In this document: positions 43,202 through 51,471 of the stretch, one piece after another
How positions within the stretch are numbered: the first letter of the stretch is position 1
How the letters are laid out: the number at the start of each line of letters is the position of its first letter
Source of the DNA: Polyangium fumosum
GTDB taxonomy: Bacteria; Myxococcota_A; Polyangia; Polyangiales; Polyangiaceae
Length of the DNA: 64,000 nt
Reading direction: 5' to 3'
Assembly: GCF_005144585.1 (NCBI RefSeq)
Contig: NZ_SSMQ01000007.1
Coordinates: 62,001 to 126,000 of the forward strand
The notes under the pieces: generated by a model
What the model was told of the DNA's origin: nothing
Databases searched by the model: none
What the model saw: the letters and a program-made list of their open reading frames with translations, nothing else
Translations under genes and position numbers: made by a program

Positions 43202-45700
43202 CTACTTCGCCGTGTTGCGGCCGAGCGCCACGACGTTGTCCACCGCGCTCGCGCCCCCCTCGCCCACCGCCACCTTCACCCGAGGTTTGGCGCGGAGCAG
43301 GCTCACCACCAGCGTGAGGCCCCATCCGTCCTCGCTGCGAATTTGCACGGCGCCGTGGCTGTCCTCGATCGACATGATCAGCCGCCCGAGCACCTCGAGC
43401 CCCGGCGGCGCCGCGCCCGGCGCGATGAGCACGCGCTGCAGCGCCGATTCGGGCAGGCCAAAGCCGAGGCTCCAGTCGAGGATCGAGAGCTCGACCGCGG
43501 TGCTCGTCTCGCGCACCGAGATCACGGGCGGCTGCGCCGACGGCGACTGCCCCGCCGCCTCGATCATGAACGCTTCGAGCGCCCGCTCGAGCGCGGACCT
43601 GTGCCCGATCACGTGGCCCATGCCCCGCATGGGCTCGATCTTCACCTGCCGCGCCGTCGCCCGCGCCGTGCCCGCCACCGCCTGCGCGATCACCTCCGAG
43701 AGCGGGAACGCGCTCAGCGGATCGTGCGTCGGCGCCGTCGCGAGCGCGCGGACGTTCGTGGGTTTGTCCTCGGGCTGCTCCACGACCGACGCGACGTATC
43801 CGACGATCGAGGAGAAGCCGTCCGCCTTCTGCCGCAGGGCGCGGACCGTCAAGACAAACGCCGGCGTGGTGCCCGGCTGGCTGCGGCCCGTGATGCCCGA
43901 CTCGCTCTGCAGCACCTCGGCCATGTTCGTCGCCGCCTCCTCCGCCGTGCAACCCGTGAGCGCGACGAGGATCTGGCTCAGGTGGATCGAGCCGGGCGGG
44001 AGCGCGCCGTCGGCCGACTCGGGCGGGACCGAGACGCCGCGCGCGCCAAGCCAGCGGTTGAGCTCGCGGCTCGCGAGGCGCACGTCGCCGAGCGCGTCCG
44101 CATAAAAGAGGCCGACGGGAGAGCTGCGCAGCACCTCGCCGAACGTGGCGATCTCCTTCGCCGCGACGTCCGCGCGCTGCACGAGGCGCTCCGAGGGAGG
44201 CAAGGGCGCGTCGAGCAGGCGCGATCCAGAGAGGGGTTCGCCTTCGCCCAGGCTGCCGAGGCGGCGCCTGCGCGCGATGAGCGCGAGTTCGCGCGCGAGC
44301 CGTTCGAGGCGCTCGGGCACCTTGGCGAACGCGGCCTCGGCCTTCGGGCCGCACAGGAACACGTAGCCTTCCGTTTCGCCGAGCGCGATGAGCGGCACGA
44401 CCAGCGAGGGCTCGCCGGGGTTCTTCAGGTAATCCGTCACCACATGCGGCGCGGCCACGCCGTGCTCGTTGATGTACGGCCTGCGGCGCACGTCGCGGCG
44501 GCGCTCGCCGATGAGGTGCTCGCCGACGTCGCCGTCGTCCCAAAACTTGAGGTGCCATTGCGAAGACGGCAGCTCCGCGACGAGCACGAAGTCCGCCGGG
44601 AAGAGGCGCCCCGCGAGCCGGCCGAGGCGAGGCCAGAAGACCGAATCGGGCTCGGTCTGCACGCGGCGGAAGATGCCCTCGCGGCCAAGCAGATCCGAGG
44701 TGCGCGCGACCGCGCGTCGCCAGCCGGAGAGGTCGAGCGAGAGCGCGACGATCGCGCCCGCGAGGATGCCCGAGGCGAGGCTCGCCGCCGGCAAGAGGCC
44801 CCGCACCATCGAGGCCGCGAGGATCGCTTGCCCGAGGACCGTCGCCAGCAGGCACACGCCGAGCACGATCAGCGAAGCCTTGATGGACGCGACCCGCCGA
44901 ACGAAGGCGAGGATCAAGACCGAGAGCGACGCGACGAGCGCGCTGATCCACCGCGGCGCCTCGCGCCTCGCTCCGCCGTCGAGCAGGCCGCCCAGCGCGG
45001 AGGCCACGTGGGTGCCCATCGAGATCTCGGGCGCGCCCGCGGCGCTCGTGCGTGGTTCGAACGGCGAGTCGAGCGCGGCGATCACCACGCGCCCGGCGGC
45101 GACGGAAAGCGGCGTTCGTCCGGCCGCGACGTCGGCGAGCGAGACCTTGGGCACGCTCTCGGCCGGCGCGGGCACGATCCACGGCGCTTCCGCGATCCCG
45201 AGCGCGGCGAGCGCCGGCCGATCCGCGGGCGGCGCCGCAAAGCCGACGGCCGTCCCGTGCGCGCCGAGCCGCACGATCCCCGGCGGGAGCGCCTGGATCG
45301 ACGCGGCCGGCTCGGCGGCCGGTTGTTTGCGGCTCACACAAAATGCGTCGAGCGGCGGCACGAGGAGCACGCCACGCGCGTGGCCGTCGACGACGAGCTC
45401 GGAGAGCGCGCCGAGGCAGTCTCGTTCGGCGAGCGTCTCGGGCGAGGCATGAACGACGAGCACGTGCGACGAGGGGCTCCGGCCTGCGATCGCGCGCAGG
45501 GTGAGCTCACGCGCCTCGTCGTCGGCGGAGCCGAGCGGCGCGATCGCGGCCGTGATCCCCGCGACCAGGATCGCCATCGCTTCGAGGCGGGCGCGGCTCG
45601 AGAGACGCGAGCGATCCTTCTCGAACGCCATCGGCCGCGGGGCGCGGAACGGCTTCGGTATCTTGCGGGTCTCGAGCAGGCGTCGGGCGAAACTTCGCAT
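43202..45700 (-). CDS. CHASE2-domain membrane sensor with degenerate histidine-kinase-like C-terminus
   Basis: An 832-residue protein. TM1 lies near residues 40-60, an extracytoplasmic CHASE2-like sensor domain (about 60-245: LTLRAIAGRSPSSHVLVVHAS...VVIAALDSPFEPR), then three TMs (about 250-330), a GAF-like region (about 345-480), a PAS-like region (FGEVLRSSPVGLFYADALGDVRL, from about 500), and a C-terminal ATPase-like fold (about 690-810). In the last, the N-box and G-boxes are eroded: LDWSLGFGLPE where D-x-G-x-G is expected, and no H-box (HELRNP/L) was found. Phosphotransfer is doubtful; it may be a pseudokinase sensor. No response-regulator gene is adjacent. Confidence 0.72.
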   Translation of the reverse strand: MRSFARRLLETRKIPKPFRAPRPMAFEKDRSRLSSRARLEAMAILVAGITAAIAPLGSADDEARELTLRAIAGRSPSSHVLVVHASPETLAERDCLGALSELVVDGHARGVLLVPPLDAFCVSRKQPAAEPAASIQALPPGIVRLGAHGTAVGFAAPPADRPALAALGIAEAPWIVPAPAESVPKVSLADVAAGRTPLSVAAGRVVIAALDSPFEPRTSAAGAPEISMGTHVASALGGLLDGGARREAPRWISALVASLSVLILAFVRRVASIKASLIVLGVCLLATVLGQAILAASMVRGLLPAASLASGILAGAIVALSLDLSGWRRAVARTSDLLGREGIFRRVQTEPDSVFWPRLGRLAGRLFPADFVLVAELPSSQWHLKFWDDGDVGEHLIGERRRDVRRRPYINEHGVAAPHVVTDYLKNPGEPSLVVPLIALGETEGYVFLCGPKAEAAFAKVPERLERLARELALIARRRRLGSLGEGEPLSGSRLLDAPLPPSERLVQRADVAAKEIATFGEVLRSSPVGLFYADALGDVRLASRELNRWLGARGVSVPPESADGALPPGSIHLSQILVALTGCTAEEAATNMAEVLQSESGITGRSQPGTTPAFVLTVRALRQKADGFSSIVGYVASVVEQPEDKPTNVRALATAPTHDPLSAFPLSEVIAQAVAGTARATARQVKIEPMRGMGHVIGHRSALERALEAFMIEAAGQSPSAQPPVISVRETSTAVELSILDWSLGFGLPESALQRVLIAPGAAPPGLEVLGRLIMSIEDSHGAVQIRSEDGWGLTLVVSLLRAKPRVKVAVGEGGASAVDNVVALGRNTAK

Positions 45701-46118
45701 CGAGGGGTAACGGGTTCAGCTTGTGCGGCAATTTTCCTGCCACCGGACCGATGCCCGGCAAAGCTCACCCGTCTCGCTGTGGGAACGTCGATCGTTGCAC
45801 TTTCTCGATCCTGGAAAATCGACCGGCTTGCTCCAGGTTGCCCCCACGGGCTTTCTCGTTGCGGTCTGGAGTCCTCGCCTTCGATGTCTCCAGGCCTCAC
45901 GCAGCACGGCCTTTATACCTCAAAGTCCTGGTTGCGTGGGCGGAACCGTGGCCCGGTCCTCGATGGTACCAGGCACATCGCCCAGGCGCCCATTTCTCGA
46001 CGGCGTCCGAATATTGCTTCGTTTCCGGATATTTGAGTAGGGTTCCGCCCGGAACGCGTGCTGCACATCACCCGGAATTGGTGGATTTTTTCCTCGCATG
46101 GAGGGAGCATCGCCCACC
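45701..46118. other. Divergent intergenic region upstream of the S53 peptidase and sensor genes
   Basis: A 418-base stretch with lower GC than its surroundings and no credible gene. A perfect inverted repeat GTTCCG-CC-CGGAAC lies at 46042-46055, about 60 bases upstream of the peptidase start, and could be an operator. GGAGGGAG at 46100-46107 is the likely ribosome site of that gene. I see no clear sigma70 or sigma54 promoter. Confidence 0.4.
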
Positions 46119-48173
46119 ATGCTGTCCTTGCGATTCCCTTCTTCCACCACAGCGCGGGTGCTCGCGCTGCTCGCCCTTGTCAACGGCACCGCGTTCGCCG
46201 CAGCTAGCTGCAGCGGAGGCTCTGGAGAGACACCTCCCGGCGGCACCGCAGGCTCGACCGCCCAAGGCGGCGCCGGCGGTATCGGCGGTCAGGGCGGCAT
46301 CGGCGGACAAGGGGGACAAGGCGGCGACGGCGGGCAAGGCGGCGTCGGCGGACAAGGCGGCGTCGGCGGCACGGGTGGCCAGGGCGGTACCGGCGGCGAA
46401 GGCGGCGTCGGTGGCATGGGCCCGTCCACCAGCAGCTCGTCGAGCTCGTCCAGCAGCTCGTCGAGTTCGTCCAGCAGCTCGTCGAGTTCGTCCAGCAGCT
46501 CGTCCAGCAGCAGCTCGTCCAGCTCGTCGAGCGGCGCAGGCGGCGGTGGTGATCCGGACGCGGGCGAGTTGCCCGACGCGCTCCCCGATTTCACGGACGC
46601 CGAGCTCGAGCCCGTGACGAGCATCGACGGCATCCCGAACCCGCTGCCGGGCGTCTACATGGACCTCGGCCCGGCCAACCCGAACGCGGAGTTCCGCTCG
46701 TTGATCGCCTTCCCGATGCGGGACAAGGCGCTCCTCCAAGAGACGATCTCGCACATCTACGACCCGGGCCACCCGATGTTCCGGGACTACATGACGGCCG
46801 ACGCGTGGATGGCGCAGCACGCGCCGCCCGAGGCCGATGTGCACCTCGTCAAGCTCTGGCTCGAATCCGAGGGCTTCACGGTGCCGTACGTCGCGACGAA
46901 CCGCCTGCTCATCGAGTTCCAGGGCAAGGTCTCGAGGTTCAACGAGGTCTTCCAGACGACGCTGCACGTCTTCGAGCGCGAGAACCCGCAGCAAGGCAAC
47001 CCGCCGATCGACGTGTACGGCACGCTCGAACCGCTCAAGGTGCCGCTCTGGGTGGCGCAGCGGATCGGCGGCGTGATCACCGCTGATTTCGCGGCCGACA
47101 AGACCCCGCTCACGCCCGAGGGCGGCGGCATCATGGTGCAGCCGCAGAGCGTGCCGACAAACCGGCAGTCGCCCGCGAAGATCGCCAAGGCCTACGGCGT
47201 CGATCAGCTCTACGGCATGGGCTACCGCGGCCAGGGCGTGAAGCTCGGCGTCACGGTCGGCGCGATGTTCCGGTACAAGGATTTGCAGTCGTTCTGGCAG
47301 TCCTTCGCGATCATCCGCGACGATCCGGTGGTCACGTACACGATGGAGCCGCCCTCGACGCGGTACATCGAGACGACGCTCGACATCGAGTGGGCCGGCG
47401 CGATCGCGCCGGGGGCGACGCTGATGGTCTACGCAGGCCACGACGCGCGCAACACGTCGATGGTCTACACGTTCAACGAGGCGATCGGCCGCAACGAGGT
47501 CTCGATCATCACCGACTCGTTCGCGCACCGCGAGGACTCCGAGCCGGCGCCCGTGCGCATCCAGTACCACGACTCGGCGATGCAAGCGGCGGCGCTCGGC
47601 ATCACGGTCATGGCCGCGACGGGCGACTCGGCGCAGGCCGATACGCCCTCGGTGAGCCCGTACGTCACGGCCGTCGGCGGCACGCGGCTCTTCTGGAACG
47701 CGAACGGAACGTTGCAGCAGGAGACGAACTGGTACGCCTCGGGCTGCGGCGACTCGCTCTCGTTCCTCATGCCCGACTGGCAAACGCCGTACGTCACGAA
47801 CGTCGAGATCATGACGCCGCCGCGCCGGGCGACGGCGGACCTCGCGGTCCACGCCTCGCAGTACGCGGGCTACTTCATCTACTACCTCAGCGAGTGGAAG
47901 AGCGGCTACGGCGGGACGTCGTTCTCGTCGCCGGTCTTCGGCGGGATCATGGCCGTCGTGAACCACTACCGCGCGGCGAACAACCTGCCGCAGGCCGGCT
48001 GGTTGAACTCGATCCTGTACTCGAACGCGGCCGTCAAGGCGACGTTCCGCGACATTACCGTGACGGATCCGGACGGCACCACGCCAGCCAACAAACTGCC
48101 CAAGACGGGATGGGATTATCCGACGGGATGGGGCGCGCCGAACGCGATGGGGCTCGCGCTCACCCTCCCCTGA
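46119..48173 (+). CDS. S53 family (sedolisin/kumamolisin) peptidase lipoprotein
   Basis: A 684-residue exported peptidase (lipobox AASC). A Gly-rich tether and a run of about 34 Ser (polyserine linker) separate the anchor from the enzyme. The pro-kumamolisin activation domain runs about 170-330 (PDYMTADAW-like region and LLIEFQGKVSRFNEVFQTTLHVF). The catalytic domain has Glu418 and Asp422 in ETTLDIEW and nucleophile Ser601 in GGTSFSSP, with oxyanion-region GITVMAATGDS and an apparent Ca site near the end (DPDG). The ATG at 46119 follows GGAGGGAG; 46098 is possible but lacks a site. Role: extracellular acid-type protease, likely for prey or polymer degradation (inference). Confidence 0.9.
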   Translation: MLSLRFPSSTTARVLALLALVNGTAFAAASCSGGSGETPPGGTAGSTAQGGAGGIGGQGGIGGQGGQGGDGGQGGVGGQGGVGGTGGQGGTGGEGGVGGMGPSTSSSSSSSSSSSSSSSSSSSSSSSSSSSSSSSSSSGAGGGGDPDAGELPDALPDFTDAELEPVTSIDGIPNPLPGVYMDLGPANPNAEFRSLIAFPMRDKALLQETISHIYDPGHPMFRDYMTADAWMAQHAPPEADVHLVKLWLESEGFTVPYVATNRLLIEFQGKVSRFNEVFQTTLHVFERENPQQGNPPIDVYGTLEPLKVPLWVAQRIGGVITADFAADKTPLTPEGGGIMVQPQSVPTNRQSPAKIAKAYGVDQLYGMGYRGQGVKLGVTVGAMFRYKDLQSFWQSFAIIRDDPVVTYTMEPPSTRYIETTLDIEWAGAIAPGATLMVYAGHDARNTSMVYTFNEAIGRNEVSIITDSFAHREDSEPAPVRIQYHDSAMQAAALGITVMAATGDSAQADTPSVSPYVTAVGGTRLFWNANGTLQQETNWYASGCGDSLSFLMPDWQTPYVTNVEIMTPPRRATADLAVHASQYAGYFIYYLSEWKSGYGGTSFSSPVFGGIMAVVNHYRAANNLPQAGWLNSILYSNAAVKATFRDITVTDPDGTTPANKLPKTGWDYPTGWGAPNAMGLALTLP
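46431..46532 (+). repeat. Polyserine tract of 34 TCG/AGC/TCC codons
   Basis: A 102-base run encodes 34 consecutive Ser using mixed AGC, TCG and TCC codons in recurring blocks (CAGCAGCTCGTCGAG-like), between the Gly-rich tether and the pro-domain of the S53 peptidase. Mixed codons suggest selection for polyserine rather than simple slippage. Confidence 0.9.
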
Positions 48174-48261
48174 TCCAGGATCATGCGTTAACTCGACAGC
48201 GCGGCCCGGCCGGCGCGAAGATCATCGTTCCTTCGCGCCGTAGCTCCCAAGCCGCGAGTCC

Positions 48262-51200
48262 ATGCTGGCCTCTCTCGCCGTCCTCCCGCCCAACGGTCTC
48301 GATCGAAGCCTGCACGTCGCCGTGCTCATCGGCCTCGTGATCGGGACGGTGTTGACCGAGCTCTTCGGCTGGACCTACGCGGGCCTCGTCGTCCCCGGCT
48401 ACCTCGCGACGATCTTCATCGCCGCGCCCGCGACCGCGATCTTCATCGTGATCGAGTCGGTCGTGACGTACTGGCTCGTCGCGGGCGTGGGGCGATGGGT
48501 CACGCACCTCGGTGCGTGGTCGGCGGCGTTCGGACGCGAGCGCTTCTACCTGTTCATCGTCGGCGCGGTGCTCGTGCGGCTGCTCTTCGAGGGCGTGATC
48601 GTGCCGCGCATCGAAGCGCAATACGGCTTCGCACACTCGCGCGAGCTCTACAGCGTGGGGCTCGTGCTCGTGCCGCTCGTGTCGAACACGTTCTGGAACG
48701 CAGGCATCATCAAGGCGTTCCCGCGCGTCGGGTTCGTCACGGTACTGACCTGGATCTTGCTCGTCTTGCTCCTGCGCACGACGAACCTCTCGGTCTCGCG
48801 CTTCCAGGTCATCAACGAGAGCCTCTCGATCAAGTTCCTCGAGTCGCCGAAGGCGCAGATCATCCTCGTCATCGGCGCGCTGCTCGGCGCGCGGAACAAC
48901 GTCCGGTACGGCTGGGACTACAACGGCATCCTCGTGCCGGGGCTGCTCGCGGTCGCGTGCTACGAGCCGCTGAAGCTCGTCACGACGACGGTCGAAGCGC
49001 TGCTCGTGTACGGCGCATCGAAGTTCTTGATGAGCGTCCCGCCCTTCTCGCGCATGCTCATCGTCGGCCCGCGGCGCATGCTCATGTGCTACATCACGGG
49101 CTTCTTCGTGAAGGTCATCCTCGGGTTCGTCCTGGCCTACTTCTGGCCGGGTGTCCCGATGATCGACTACTTCGGATTCGGCTATCTCTTGCCGAGTCTC
49201 CTGGCGGTGAAGATGTGGAACAAGGACCACATCGGCATCGTCGTCATGCCGACGCTGCAGGTGTCGATCACCGCGTTCCTCGTGGGCAACGGGATCGGCT
49301 ACGGGCTCATGAAGGCCGAGGGGCTGCTCGTGCCGCGCGCCGCGATCTCGGAGATCGCGATGATCTCGGGCGACGCGAGCGTGCCGTACGAGCTCACGCT
49401 GGGCGACACGGGGCCGAGGCCGAGGCCCGCGGCGGAGCGATCGGCGGGGATCGCGGCGGTGGAGGTCGCGCTCGAGGTCGCGACCGAGGTCGACGGTTTC
49501 ACGGTCACACGCGGCGGAGAGGAAGTCTCGCCGCGGACGCTGACGGCCGCGAAGACCGCGGGCCTCTTGGTGATGCGCGAGGAGAAGGGCGGCTGGGTGG
49601 TGGCGCGGCCGCACGCGGCGGAGCTCGACCCGGACGACGTGACGCCGGCGCCGCGCTTCGCGGTGCGGCCGAAGTCGACGCCGGGGCTCGTCGCGCGTCG
49701 AGGAGGGTTTCTCGTGCTCGCCTCGCCCGAGGGGCCGGGCTCCGCGCTGCCCGCGCTCGCGCACGCGGCGGCGGAGGCGCTCGGGGCGCGCGCGATCGTG
49801 CTGCTGTCGCGGCACGAGGGGCAACGGGCGCTCGACGAGGCGTTTGCGGCGGAGCTCGGAAAGCGGCTCGGGCTGGATCAGATGCTCGTAGTCGAGGCGG
49901 GCGGGGACGCGGCGCCGGGCGTGAGCGCGGTCGGCTCGGTGCCCGAGGGCTTCGACGTAATGGCGCTCGGGCGCATGCTCGGCGCGGACGTGACGTTGTC
50001 GTGGAGGGCGCCGATCCAGGGCGCGTCGCAGCGGCCGTGGTCGAACGCGCCGACGCTGCGCGTGCCGCTCTCGCTCGCGGAGGAGGTCGGGGGATCGCTG
50101 CTCGGCGCGCGCGAGGTCGAGGTGTGGTCGGGCGGGCTGCGGCAGGAGCTCGTGGGCCGGATCGTCGCGCTGACGTCGGTGGGGACGGCGGGGTATCGCG
50201 GGCCGACGATCGAGGAGCTGCGCCTCTTCGACGCGACGCTCGCGCGCCGGATGACGCACGCGGACATGGAGCCTCGGTGGACGGCGTGGGAGCGCGCGGT
50301 GGCGGCGCGGCTCGGCTACGCGATCGTGCGGGTGCATCGGCCCGACGGTGAGATCGAGGCGTGGGGGCTCGTCGAGGACGAGGCGGGCGGGCGGCGCGGG
50401 AACGCGAGCCTGTTCGTGAAGGTCGAGAAGCAGGAAGAGGTGATCGCGCCGGGGGAGATCCTCGTCGAGGTGCCGGCGCCGCGCTGGGAGATCGGGACGT
50501 TCGGCGCGGGTTTGTCGCTGTACGACGCGCTCGGGGCGCGCGGGCTCTTGATCGCGGGCGCGCTGCCGGGCGCCGATCCGCGCGGGCTCGCAGACCCGCG
50601 GCGCCGGGTGTCGCGCCGATCGTTCTTCCAGCGCGTGCACGAGGTCTGGCTCGGCGAGGGCAAGAGCGGCATCAGCATGCAGGGCATCGCGCCGGAGCGG
50701 GACTACACGGGCGATCTCGTGGTTTCGTTCGGGCGTGAAGTGATCCGGCGCGAGCAGGTGCCCGCGTGGGCGCGGCCGATGGTGGAGGTGTTCGGCGACC
50801 TCGGCCTGCGCGTGGGGATGTTCGACGGGGCGCGCGAGCACGCGCCGTACAACGGATCCGCGGACCTCTCGATGAGCTACGCGCGCAAGTTCGCCGATGG
50901 TCGCTTCGCGCTCGTGTACATGTCGGGCGAGCTGCGATCGGCGATGTCCGCGGTCGAGGGCGACGGCATCCTCACGCCGCGGCTCGGGCGGCTCGGCGTG
51001 GATCTCGGCTCGGAGGACGTGGCGTCGCGCGCGTTCGAGCTCATCGCGTGCAAGGTGCAGGCGCCGACGCCGAAGAGCACGGCGAAGAAGACGGAGGCGA
51101 AGAAGAAGGGCGCAGACGACACGGCCCCGGCGGAGGCCCCGAAGGCGCGTTGCCCGAGCTTCACGGCGGAGGCGGCGAGCCGGTGCAACGTGGATGCGCG

Positions 51201-51471
51201 GCTCGAGAGCTTCGAGCTTTACCTCGATCAGAACAATCCGTTCGATCTGCGCGCGGCGATCAAGGACGATCGGGCGTGCCACGTCGAGGTGGTCCGGGAT
51301 GCGGTGTCTCGGCGGATCTGGGCGATCGTCGCGGAGCCGGGGCAGGTCGTGCTGGTCCCGCTCGGCACGTCGCGGGTGCCGCGGGCGCCGAAGCCGCTCA
51401 CCTCGATCGTCCGTGTGAGGCGCGCGGTCGCGACGGGCCTGACCAGCATCCGGGTGACGGAGAGCCCGTGA
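48262..51471 (+). CDS. Duplicated PgsC/CapC-like membrane protein fused to a large soluble domain
   Basis: A 1069-residue protein. Residues about 15-165 match PgsC (short membrane subunit of poly-gamma-glutamate synthase), including AGLVVPGYLA with Pro45-Gly46, and about 195-355 repeat the pattern with NGILVPGLLA (Pro226-Gly227), RRMLMCYITGFFVKVILGF and LLPSLLAVKMWNKDHIGIVV. Single PgsC is only about 150 residues. The remaining 700 residues are soluble: an alpha/beta region (LVARRGGFLVLASPEGPGSAL...LGARAIVLLSRHEG), a second region with VHEVWLGEGKSGISMQGIAPERDY, and a Lys-rich linker. It starts at an ATG without a clear ribosome site and its stop overlaps the next GTG. Confidence 0.85.
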   Translation: MLASLAVLPPNGLDRSLHVAVLIGLVIGTVLTELFGWTYAGLVVPGYLATIFIAAPATAIFIVIESVVTYWLVAGVGRWVTHLGAWSAAFGRERFYLFIVGAVLVRLLFEGVIVPRIEAQYGFAHSRELYSVGLVLVPLVSNTFWNAGIIKAFPRVGFVTVLTWILLVLLLRTTNLSVSRFQVINESLSIKFLESPKAQIILVIGALLGARNNVRYGWDYNGILVPGLLAVACYEPLKLVTTTVEALLVYGASKFLMSVPPFSRMLIVGPRRMLMCYITGFFVKVILGFVLAYFWPGVPMIDYFGFGYLLPSLLAVKMWNKDHIGIVVMPTLQVSITAFLVGNGIGYGLMKAEGLLVPRAAISEIAMISGDASVPYELTLGDTGPRPRPAAERSAGIAAVEVALEVATEVDGFTVTRGGEEVSPRTLTAAKTAGLLVMREEKGGWVVARPHAAELDPDDVTPAPRFAVRPKSTPGLVARRGGFLVLASPEGPGSALPALAHAAAEALGARAIVLLSRHEGQRALDEAFAAELGKRLGLDQMLVVEAGGDAAPGVSAVGSVPEGFDVMALGRMLGADVTLSWRAPIQGASQRPWSNAPTLRVPLSLAEEVGGSLLGAREVEVWSGGLRQELVGRIVALTSVGTAGYRGPTIEELRLFDATLARRMTHADMEPRWTAWERAVAARLGYAIVRVHRPDGEIEAWGLVEDEAGGRRGNASLFVKVEKQEEVIAPGEILVEVPAPRWEIGTFGAGLSLYDALGARGLLIAGALPGADPRGLADPRRRVSRRSFFQRVHEVWLGEGKSGISMQGIAPERDYTGDLVVSFGREVIRREQVPAWARPMVEVFGDLGLRVGMFDGAREHAPYNGSADLSMSYARKFADGRFALVYMSGELRSAMSAVEGDGILTPRLGRLGVDLGSEDVASRAFELIACKVQAPTPKSTAKKTEAKKKGADDTAPAEAPKARCPSFTAEAASRCNVDARLESFELYLDQNNPFDLRAAIKDDRACHVEVVRDAVSRRIWAIVAEPGQVVLVPLGTSRVPRAPKPLTSIVRVRRAVATGLTSIRVTESP

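Noticed and set aside
48181-51282. 1033-residue minus-strand open frame opposite the PgsC-like gene
   Set aside because: Arg/His/Glu-rich composition typical of antisense frames; PgsC-like motifs are on the plus strand.
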